DNA of 64,000 nucleotides from Nephrocerus scutellatus (Eukaryota > Arthropoda > Insecta > Diptera > Pipunculidae). The notes below the pieces were generated by a model. That model saw only the letters and a program-made list of their open reading frames with translations. It did no database searches and was not told where the DNA came from. Numbering within the stretch: position 1 is the stretch's first letter; each line of letters opens with the position of its first letter. The translations under genes were made by a program, and so were the position numbers. Shown one piece after another: positions 11,101-20,037 of the stretch. The stretch spans positions 58,396,832-58,460,831 of the forward strand of contig OX352761.1 of the NCBI GenBank assembly GCA_947095585.1. The letters are read 5' to 3'.

Positions 11101-11600
11101 GTTTTTATTAAATTTTTTATAATTTGTTGTTTTTAAATTGAAATTTGAATCATCAAAAGGAGGATCTGTATCGGTGGATCGAAGTTCGCATGGCAAATCA
11201 AATTTTTCAAAGTTGCATGAATTTTCTTCGTATGCCGAACAGAATGTTTTATTTTCCTCCGTTTGGCTTTCTTTGTACGGAATTTCTAGTGTGTTGTTCT
11301 TGTAATCTACTACGCATTCAAATTTAGATAAAAAATCATTCCCAATAATACCATCATAAGGGAAATTAATTTGATTATCAAGTAAATGGAAAGGGTGCTG
11401 TAATAAAAGAGTATGTTCGGTTGACTTGAACTCTAAAGTACCATACACCAAACCAAGGGTTTTTAGCGATTCCACGGCTATGGTAGTGATGGTGTTGATA
11501 TCGTCACCATTTTTTGTAATTTTGTTATATATATTTTTGACCAAGCTAACGTCGGCACCCGTATCTATTAAAAACGTTGTAAATTACTTATCCGAAGTAC
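11000..11600 (-). pseudogene. Retroviral-type aspartic protease and repeat-rich linker
   Basis: The minus strand encodes FLIDTGADVSLV just upstream of the ORF at 11544, the catalytic DTGA motif of retropepsins. The flap-distal IIGNDFLSKF motif follows. The C-terminal part (11100-10900) becomes a Lys/Asn/Gln-rich run built on repeats of the DNA phrase CTAAGTCTTTTTGCTTAGGA, giving DLEKINPKQK-type peptide repeats. These link protease to RT. The repeat copies have drifted out of frame. Confidence 0.8.
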
Positions 11601-11663
11601 TGAATCTCAGTCGTATCGTTGGTTCCTTAAACTTGGGAAAAAACGAAACGACAAATCTGAAAC

Positions 11664-12909
11664 TCAATTCTTGGGATGGTACACTTCGGCTTTCGTAGAC
11701 ATTCGAGAGGAATTGCCGCATGCTTCCTCCCGAATGGCATCATTTCCCGATTCATGCATATTCGAGTACCTCACCCCATGGCTATCATTCTGCTTTGAGG
11801 TGTATGCAGGTCTATGGTTTCCACTGAAACCAGGAGTGGGGTTGCCATTCCTAAAACGATTTTGTTGGCCTGTGGCTGGATAATCGTAACCTACAGGTTG
11901 CGTCGGTGTGGTTCCTCTTCTTGCAGTAATTGCAAGTAAGGAATTGCACTTCTTTTTTAATGGGAGGCCTACCCAGAAAGTTTTGAAATTGATTATTTCG
12001 GTAACACGTTTCACTCGTGTGACCGGGCTTACCGCATGTTTGACAATACATGGTAGCTTGTGGTTTCCTGTGGAGAGCAAATTTGTTTTGATAGGTTTGT
12101 GGGGTGTGGTCCTGTCCCTAATAATGAGCTATAACCTTTTTCAGGTCAGCTCCCCCGAAAGCATTGGCTATAAGCATAATCTGGTCATTTTTTAAACCAT
12201 CCTCAAACACCTGGGTCGCTAGACGGTTTTCTTGTACCAAGAACTCCCTAACCGTCTCATTGCGGGTTGTGTTGAAGGTGGCGGATTTTAAACTGTTTAG
12301 GGCCGTGCAAACCCGTTCGCCATACTCCTTGACCGATTCCTTGAATTTCTGTTTTGTCAACAACTCATTATGCAATAAACGAGGCGTTACAAACAATAAC
12401 TCAAAACGACTGCAACAATTAGAACAAAATGTGCTTATGAAATTGCCACAAGCAGTTGACAGGCATTTGAAAAAAAAAATTTCATTTGATTTTGAAAAAG
12501 TTTTTTTTAATTTTGAAAAAGCTTCATATGGATTTGAAAAAGTTTTGTTTGGTTTGAAAAAAATTTGATTTGTTTTGGAAAAGGTTTCGTTTGCTTTCGA
12601 AAAAGTTTGCATTGAACTTTAAATGGTTTAATTTAAAATTGAAAACCTATATACCTTAAATTTGTTCTGCTTGCTCGGCGTTTTTTTTTCTGCTTGCTGC
12701 TGCTGCTGTTGTTGATTTCGCTATTACTGCTGCTGTTGATTTTGCTGTTTCTGCTTGCTGCTACCGCTGTTGTTAATTTCGCTGTTGCTGCTGTTGTTGA
12801 TTTTGCTGTTGATTTTGCCAGGCAGGCTTCGCGCCCTAAAGATGTAGTTACAGCCTAGTCTTTTCACTGCCCGAATATTGGCCAAATACCTCTGCTCTAA
12901 AGCTGGCAA
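11664..12909 (-). pseudogene. Gag of the degraded Ty3/gypsy element
   Basis: Three blocks read right to left. An N-terminal piece at 12909-12724 (MPALEQRYLANI) ends in a Ser/Asn/Gln-rich run made by CTG/TTG repeats. A capsid-like piece at 12612-12118 contains KESVKEYGERVCTALNSLK and LIANAFGGADLKKVI, preceded by short repeats on FSKxNETFSK. A nucleocapsid piece at 12051-11851 contains two CCHC knuckles, CQTCGKPGHTSETC and CNYCKKRNHTDATC. The three are in different frames. The CTG-rich stretch 12690-12820 may be a later expansion. Confidence 0.8.
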
Positions 12910-13119
12910 GGACTTACGTTTTTCGGGGCTTTCTACCTCACTTTTGTTGTTTCGTAAAAAATAAAAAAAATGTACTTTGCTTTCTTTACTTTACTTTGCC
13001 TTACTTTACTGTACTGGTGTATAGCCCCAGTACGCATTTTTTTTTTATATAATTTGCGCACGCAAAAAGGGATTCGCACCCTTATTATGTTCGGCTATAT
13101 GCTTGGCACAGCGTAGGCG

Positions 13120-15071
13120 TTAAGGAAAAGAAGAAGAAGAGAGAAGATGTCTATGAGCATGTGTCTTGAATGCCTGTGGATCGTAGTGATGTGGAAAGAC
13201 AGAGCTTGGCAGAGCATTCCATATTCGTGTTGTACGGATGAAGAACGAATCCCTGAACTTAACTGTACGTCCGAAGATGGGCTTAAGGTTAAACTGATGT
13301 GCATTTAAAGCGCCACGAGTATTGCGGTTGAATTCAAGGAGAGGTGGCATGCAACAGGCTATTTCTCTTGAACACCGCTGGTGGAAGAAGCGATGAAACA
13401 GTGACAAGCAGGAGACGTTTCTGCGGTGTTCAAGCGAATCTATTGATTTCGCAATGTTTTCGTCACCGATAAGTTTTATCGCACGGTTTTGTATTCTATC
13501 TAGTTGATGCAAGGTGGTTTTAGGCGCACCAGACCAGATATGACAATTGTACTCAAGTTTAGGGCGAATAAAGGCCTTGTAGATAGTAGCAGGTCAGAGG
13601 GAGTGAAAAATTTCTTGCACCGGGTTAGAAAACCTAAACATTTCGCAGCATTTTTGGCGACGGTAAATATGTGGTCATTCCAACGAAGCTTGTCGTTGAC
13701 GCACATACCGAGAATTGTGAGAATTTCAGTTTCCTCGATGCTAGTGCCATTCATGGATAATGGCATGGGATTTGGGATTCGCTTGAACGATAGGAGACAG
13801 CATTGGGTGTTGGAAGCGTTAAATTCTACTCGATTGTTTTCTCCTCATTTTATTATGCTGTCTAGGTCAGAGTTTAACGTGCTTAACATACGAAGTTGTT
13901 TGAGTTCCACATGAGATGTGGAGGGACGTTCCTCAAACTTATATGAGAAGCTGAGAGTGCTGTCGTCAGCGAAGGAGAGAATTTGATTAGAAGTCACAGA
14001 TAAGAGATCATTAATGAAAATGAGAAAGAGTGTCGGGGACATAACAGAGCCCTGGGGAACGCCAGCATTTATGTGGTGTATTTCAGACTTGAAACCGTCC
14101 AAAACAACCTGAATTGAGCGGACCAAAAGATAGGTTCTAATCCAATGAAGCAGTTTATCATCGACACCAAAGGCACGCATTTTTGACAAAAGAGCTTGAT
14201 GCCAAACTCTGTCAAATGCCTTAGAAATATCAAGTGCAACAGCTTTGCTTTCACCAAATTGATGCAAAGACCGGTTCCACTGTTCGGTGAGATATACCAT
14301 CAAATCACCAGTGGAACGTTGCCCACGGAACCCGTACTGCCGGTCACTAAGGATTTCATTGGTTTCAAGATATTTCATGAGCTGAAAATTTATCAGCGTT
14401 TCCATGACCTTGGAAAGAATGGATGTAAGTGCTATGGGTCGGTACGAAGAAGGAGACGACGGCTCGCCTTTTTTGAGTATGGGCTGGACAAAGGCTGTTT
14501 TCCAACTTCTCGGGAAGAGTCCAGAAGAATAGGATAGATGGAAAAGCTTACGCAATGGTAATGCCAGCTTGGAAGAACACCTCTTCAGAACTAATGGGGA
14601 AATACCATCTGGCCCAGCGGATTTGTGAATATTGAGATCGTTTAAAACTCTAGCAACTGCACGAGTACGAATAAAGATCTTTCCCATAGAGTGTTCAATA
14701 CTCGGGGGTGCAGGCGGCATTTATGCACATTCTGGCAGCGTGGAGCTAGCTGTAAAATGTGCAGCAAACAGATTGGCTTTGTCTTTAGAGTTGACAACTG
14801 GAGTGTCATTATAAATGAGCGTTTGAATGGCCGAGGAGGCTGTGTTTTTGATTCTTTTCGCGAATGACCAAAAATTTTTACTACCTTTGGGACATTGTAG
14901 TATTTTTTGCCTCAATTTTCGGTCGTAGGCGAATTTGACACGCCGAAGATGAGCATTACAATCATTTTTGGCTCGTTTAAACTTTTTTCTGTTTTCCTCT
15001 GTAGGGTTTGCTTTGTAAAACCGAAAGCATACCTCTCTATTCCTAGAAGCCTCTTTACAGCTCGAGTCGTA
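13120..15071 (-). pseudogene. Reverse transcriptase and C-terminal region of non-LTR element B
   Basis: The block at 14720-13845 has AGPDGISPLVLK, SWKTAFVQPILKKG, SYRPIALTS, QYGFRGQRST, AVALDISKAFDRVWH, GVPQGSVMSPTLF and the catalytic FADD (in LSFADDSTL). The thumb and C-terminal part runs through 13766-13500 and, after a frameshift near 13500, 13512-13120, with DRIQNRAIKLIG and WNALPSSVF, typical of CR1/L2-type elements. In-frame stops at 14721-14723 and 13845-13847 and the frameshift show it is dead, but the catalytic residues are still visible, so it is younger than its host element. Confidence 0.9.
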
Positions 15072-16070
15072 TCATCCATCATCCTTTCGTTTGATAGACT
15101 TATCCCTGAAGAGGATAAACTTTCTCATACCAATAAAAAGTATGTTTGTGATTGCATCAGCGGCGGCATCCACCTTGTTATCGCGAAACAATATCGACCA
15201 GTTATAACTCCCAAAGAAGTTGTTAAGGCCGTCCAAATTGGCTTTCTCGTATTGCCATACTGTTTTTTTGGGAGTTTTCTCTTTAACTGCGTGGTTTGTT
15301 AACGAGAAATTAGCTGATACAACACAATGGTCAGACGAGCCTAGAGGCGATAATACATTGACGGAGTAATTATCAGGACGAGAGGTAAGAAACAAGTCAA
15401 GGGTGTTTGCGGAATGATTTGCAATGTCAGGTATTCGTGTAGGCTCATTTACAAGCTGAGTAAGGTGATTTAAGTCAGCGAACAACTCAACATCCATTCC
15501 TACGGGTGTTGTCTGGCCAGAATGGCGAAGCCACCCAGAATTGTGTACGTTGAAGTCGCCCGCAATAACGATTTCAGTGTTTTCATCATATCTGACAATT
15601 CTTTCAATTGAGTCAGACAGTGCATCAATCTCGCGAAGAGTAGAAGCTCTGTCTAAGTTAGGGCTTCTATAAAGAAAGCAGTAGTGGATGTTGCGCCCCT
15701 GTACCATTACTCTCAGCCATATAAAATTAAATTCCGCATTGGAACATTGGCTTAATTGAGGCAAAAGTTTGAACGCAACATCACTACGGACATAAATTGC
15801 GAGCCCGCGTCTTGGGAAAAATAATGGCACTAAGCAATACCCAGGCAGATTTAAATCTGAAGTATCAGAATTCATAAAAACCTGAGTTTCGCTTAGTGCC
15901 AGAATTGCTGGACTGTGGACATTTACATTGGTGAATACAGCGAAAAAATTCGTTCTCAACCCACGTATGTTGCTGAGATCCACTCGGAAACTACACATCA
16001 CTACACAAAACAAACACACAAAACACAACTTACCGCTTCTTTTAACCGAATTGAATAGAGTATGTCTCAA
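15072..16070 (-). pseudogene. APE endonuclease domain of non-LTR element B
   Basis: A 332-residue frame contains LSNIRGLRTN, ILALSETQV (catalytic Glu), IVIAGDFNVHNSGW (metal-binding Asp/Asn) and LGSSDHCVV (catalytic His). All standard APE blocks are present in order over the first 240 residues. The frame ends at a stop at 15072-15074, while the RT continues downstream in the same phase, so the stop is likely a lesion in one long ORF. Confidence 0.9.
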
Positions 16071-16345
16071 ATTGGATTATTAACACAAATTTTCGCCAGT
16101 GTTATGCCTTCACGACAAAATGAGTTAAATCACCAAAAGAAACAAACACTCACAATCCGTTATTCTTGAAGCTAAAGAACTAGATCATAAACAAACTCCC
16201 GCATGAACAACATACGACTGTTGCGTTTCACTAAATTCTTTAGCTGCGCTATTGATGATGATGGGACACAGGGACACACACACTCCACTTTGCGCTTGAT
16301 TGGTCTTATGTCTGGGCTTTATTTTGTTGGTAAGAGATTACTGAG

Positions 16346-16363
16346 ATCCCACCGCTGCCACCA
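16346..16363 (-). promoter_or_regulatory. Primer binding site, tRNA-Leu type, of the degraded Ty3/gypsy element
   Basis: The minus strand reads TGGTGGCAGCGGTGGGAT, one base after the LTR end. It is complementary to the 3' end of a tRNA ending ATCCCACCGCTGCCACCA, which fits a eukaryotic tRNA-Leu (AAG). It fixes the direction of the element. Confidence 0.75.
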
Positions 16364-16605
16364 ATGAAATGACGCGTTGTAACTGTGCTTCCTTATTGGA
16401 CTAAGGGAAGAGTTACTGCGCTAAGAAATTTAAATTAAACCAAGTTATTTATTTTTATTTAAATATTTTTTATTTGATTATTTTTAAGTTTTTCTTTTAT
16501 ATATTCTAGGGAGGTCCGCTGTCTTCAGCAATGGCTGCGATCTCTACTAGAATGTTAGTAAGTACGCTCTGACTTTTCAACTCGATTTTACTCCCTTTTT
16601 TAAAT

Positions 16606-17085
16606 TCTCTATATTAACTTCACTTGCCCGTGGCTGGCTGGCTGGCTGGCTGGCTGGTCAAATCTTTTGATTAATTTTTAACCCACTTCCTACAGCCCGA
16701 TTTTATTGAAATTTTGCACACATGTATATCTCCCATGACAACTCTTTCTATTAAAATTTGAGACCACTCGGGCTGCGGGGTCGGCGGGCTCCCACACAAA
16801 TATTTTTCAAAATTTACCCGATTTTCTTTAAATTTTGTACACATGTGTGTCTTCGATGAGAAACACTTTTTGTAAACATTTGGAGCGATCGGCTCCTTGG
16901 GGACCACAATATACAATTTTTAAATATCGCTATATCGACTCAGATTACGGCAAAGTCTGAGCTCTGTGCTTTGTGAGCAGCGCTGTTCGCTGCCGCTGCG
17001 TCATTTGGTGGGTGACGAGCAAACAGTGTGTGTGTGTTCCCCGATTAGAGAATTTACAAGAAAAATTTTAATTTTTATGGGTTGT
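16606..17085. mobile_element. Satellite-carrying element, second copy, inside the LTR
   Basis: Compared with the empty LTR at 6534-7422, the insertion begins AAATTCTCTATATTAACTT and ends TAGAGAATTT...TTTTTATGGGTTG, flanked by runs of T. Those ends are the reverse of the element at 772-1655. Inside are two satellite monomers (about 16680-16910) containing TTTGTACACATGTGTGT and a GC-richer segment around 16940-17040. Confidence 0.7.
16630..16658. repeat. (GGCT)n microsatellite
   Basis: About six GGCT units lie next to the end of the satellite-carrying element. Confidence 0.9.
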
Positions 17086-17710
17086 TTTTTATATCCTCAA
17101 ATCCAATCGATCTTCATCACAACCACTCACGTATAATCAAATGCAGTTCACAAAAATGCACAAATAGTGCAACGCACTATTATCTGGATAAGCAATTAAA
17201 TTATTACACAATATTAATAATATCTGGATAAGCACTTAAGTCATTAAATTATTTCCCAATATTAACGCATCAGCATAAAATTCGTCAATGGCTCTAGATA
17301 TAGTTCAAAGGTACACCCAGCCATTGCACTTGACGATTTCCATTCACCCTTGCTCTATATACCTATACTTGACTTTGGATTTCATGTGTATCCGCTGCCT
17401 CATAGCATTGTATTTGGTTTGGAACAATTTGGGCTATGCTCCTGATGCATTCGGAAATGTGTATTGCTATTCGTTATAGTTGTAGTGTTGTATTTATACA
17501 TCATTGAATGCAACGTGAGCGCATGAATTATCGTCATTTAACTGAAGTGGGTATCGGGTGACGAGCTCATGAACAAGAAATATTTATGTGTGACATGAAA
17601 TGTGAGCGCTGCGGCGTACTTTTGATATTGTGTCACATTTGACGACGTGGGAAAAAAGATCATATAAGGAGAGGTGATTTGATGAGGCGACATGTAGTGC
17701 GATCACTACA

Positions 17711-17714
17711 TTAG
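17711..17714. other. Target site duplication TTAG (right)
   Basis: Matches 6530-6533. The interrupted non-LTR element continues directly after it. Confidence 0.85.
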
Positions 17715-18975
17715 GTTGAAAGTAGTTTAATGACTGACTGATTACTAAATATGGCATGCTCTCATGACAAGTCCCGAAAATCAAAATCAAGAATTCAACG
17801 GAATGCTATCTAAGCCATGAGATACGTACTCTTCAGAATTACAGAAGTCGCCAATCACGCAAAGTAACAGAATACAACGTCAGTTTCTTAATGTTCCGCA
17901 CAATAGCAAATTTATAAGACTGAAATCCCTCCTGACAAATGTTAAAACTCTTTTGGAACAGAACAGCCGAAACAGCGTCAACAACTACTGGAAGCAACGT
18001 GCCGAAAAAAAACAAAAGCTGATTCGAGGAATATAAATACTACTATAATAAATCGAACATTTAAGCCTCGTAGCTTTGTCGCTTTCCAGGAATTGAAAAT
18101 TCCAACAAATACATAGTTTCTTATTTCCCTATCTGGGATTGATAGCCGAACGACACCAATCATCAACAATAACTTTCTAGTTCAAGACGGTGTAGAGAAG
18201 CTCAGCATTATTGGATACCACTTTGAAACGGTGCACCAAAGAGAAACTAGCCCCAGTAGTTCTGATGAGATATTCAGAGAAGAGAAGAAGTGCGAAATTT
18301 TCGCAATCTAAACAAATCTTATTGAAACTTTTGTGAATTTTTCCGATGACCTTAAACCTGACGAAATTGCTGAACAACAGACAACAACTACTTTACGACG
18401 CTGACCGAACTGACAGTAATTTTCAAGAAACTAAACCTGTCTTCGACATATAAAATAAAAACAACATAAAAAGAAAGATCCATCTGATCTGACAAATTAC
18501 AGGAGTTTTAGTCTCATGCCTAATATTGAGAAAGTTCTTGAAGTGGTTAATAGCAAGTCAATTTTGACCGCGTGCGAAACAAATGAGATTATAACGCAAA
18601 ACCAGTTTGGGTTTAAAAGAAACCACTCGACGGTGCACGCTGTAACCAAATTGGTCTCAGATATCAATTGGCATCTGAATGATAATAGGAATACGGACGT
18701 TTGTGGACATCGAAGAAGCCTTCAACACGATTTGGATCGACGCGCTAATTTATAAAATTATTAGATATGATTTAATCAAAATGCTTATACCAATGGTATA
18801 CGGGAAGAAATTTGTGGTAACAGATAAAGAAAATACGACACATAAAATAATCAATATCGCTAACGGTCTGCAACAGGGTACAGTAACGACGCAAATCCTG
18901 TTCATTACATATATTGTTGAAGTACTTATGGGTAAGGATGCAACCATTGCTTATGCTGACGTATGCACACGCCTT
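17715..18975 (+). pseudogene. I-like non-LTR retrotransposon (A), right part: reverse transcriptase remnant
   Basis: This resumes the element interrupted at 6529. Degraded frames show RIQRQFLN, RLKSLLTNVKTLLEQN and NNYWKQR (linker before RT), then PNIEKVLE, NQFGFKRNHSTVHAV, DIEEAFNTIW and NGLQQGTV. The last motif is TIAYAD, where the catalytic YADD should be: the element is cut inside it at about 18962 and joined to satellite sequence. Many stops and a frame change near 18700 make it non-functional. Confidence 0.8.
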
Positions 18976-18979
18976 GGAA

Positions 18980-19320
18980 GGTATCTGACCACAGTGTTAT
19001 TCTAGTTTTGTACACACGTGTATTTTGATGACAACATAACACTTTTTGTAAAAATTTGAATTGATCGGGGCCATGGCCGAGGGGCTCCCATATGAACTTT
19101 TTAAAATTAATTTATTTCTACAAATTTTGTAGACATATGTATCTGCGATTAGAACACTTTTTGTAAAAATATTGTAGTGATCGGGCCCCAAGGCCGAGGG
19201 GCTCCCATATACATTTTTTCAAAAGTTACCCGATTTTATTCAAACTTTGCATACATGTGTATCTCCTATTAGAGAATAACATAAACAATTTATTTATTTT
19301 TATTTTATGTGTTGTCTCTT
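18980..19320. mobile_element. Satellite-carrying element, third copy (truncated)
   Basis: About two and a half satellite monomers (TTTTGTACACACGTGTAT, TTTGTAGACATATGTAT, CTTTGCATACATGTGTAT) end with TCTCCTATTAGAGAATAACA and TTTTATGTGTTG, the same end as at 772-820 in reverse. The left end merges into the broken RT with no recognisable terminus. Confidence 0.6.
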
Positions 19321-19687
19321 TAGGCATCAATCGATCAAAACATTTACATTTGTAGTTTTGAAAGTATTTGGGTCGAAATGGCCACACAAACCAAACCATG
19401 ACGACGATAACACAAGTTTCTTTTATAGTTGTATCTGCACAAATCAAATATTTTTAAACACAGCATTAGTTAATGTGTAAAGCAAATAAAGCCCAATAAA
19501 AAACAAAAACTAATCACAAATTAAAATTGCAGCAAAATGTCAGTATTTTTGATGTTTTGTGTATAATGATAAAAAAAAAAAGTGTTTAAAATTTTAACTT
19601 TGAACTACACTCACTGCATTTTCGCTATCAAACGAACAAAACTAGTGAAATTTGGACTTTCAGATTTCAGTGCAATCTGTGTAACTT
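19321..19687. other. Sequence upstream of Vha13, no gene seen
   Basis: AT-rich sequence without a convincing ORF or repeat family known from the rest of the window. It probably belongs to the upstream region of Vha13. I could not place a TATA box or transcription start. Confidence 0.4.
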
Positions 19688-19907
19688 GCTGTATTGCTTT
19701 GGCTAATCCAGCTTGTCTTACAACAACAATCGCATAAGCATAAAGCCGAAAATAAATCCAAATAGTTTTTAGTATTTATAACTAAAACTATTTTTTAGTT
19801 ATAGCGCTCACCGTAAGGCGATGTTTTGTTTAACCCATACACATTAAAAAGCATCTAAAATTTAAAGCCTTTGTAAAGCTAAGCCGGCTTTGCCAAAGCA
19901 ATACAGC
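19688..19907. repeat. Short TIR element about 130 bp upstream of the Vha13 start codon
   Basis: GCTGTATTGCTTTGGC at 19690 is repeated in reverse as GCCAAAGCAATACAGC ending near 19907, with further matching inward (AGCTT/AAGCT and GTCTTAC/GTAAAGC). The arms are about 34 bp and the whole about 220 bp, as in a MITE. No clear target duplication was found. Confidence 0.55.
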
Positions 19908-20037
19908 ATTTGTGCAACGAAAGCGACAATAGTTAATTTAATGCAAGGGATATTTTTGTCACGACATTATAATCGATTGAAATTCTTAGTTGGCTTAGCA
20001 CTTTATTTTAACTAATTTTAATTTTCATTTGCGAGAA

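Larger units (their letters stand above)
13040..16300 (-). mobile_element. Non-LTR retrotransposon B (CR1/L2-like), inserted in the Ty3/gypsy 5' region
   Basis: This interval holds endonuclease, RT and a C-terminal domain in one direction, and separates the Ty3/gypsy primer site (16346-16363) from its gag. A run of ten A after ATTATATA on the minus strand (near 13050) may be the 3' tail. The exact 5' end between about 16080 and 16330 and the target duplication could not be fixed by eye. Confidence 0.8.
6534..17710 (-). mobile_element. Ty3/gypsy LTR retrotransposon, degraded, inserted into non-LTR element A
   Basis: Both ends carry related LTRs (6534-7422 and 16365-17710), which on the minus strand begin TGTAGTGATCG and end CATTTCA. 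The flanking duplication is TTAG at 6530-6533 and 17711-17714. A primer site follows the right LTR, so transcription ran right to left: gag (12.9-11.7 kb), protease (11.6-11.0), RT/RNase H (10.4-8.9), truncated integrase (8.6-8.2) and an env-like tail (8.1-7.7). RT motifs and the env-like tail suggest the gypsy/412-like side of the Ty3 group. A non-LTR element (about 13.0-16.3 kb) interrupts its 5' part and a satellite element interrupts its right LTR. Confidence 0.9.
16365..17710 (-). repeat. 5' LTR of the degraded Ty3/gypsy element, with insertion
   Basis: It is 1346 bp against 889 bp for the other LTR. The excess is the satellite element at about 16606-17085, inserted in a T-rich stretch that in the left LTR reads CCCTTTTTATATCC. 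The remainder aligns along its whole length. Confidence 0.9.

Noticed and set aside
13504..13914. 136-codon plus-strand ORF
   Set aside because: Antisense to the RT C-terminal region of non-LTR element B.
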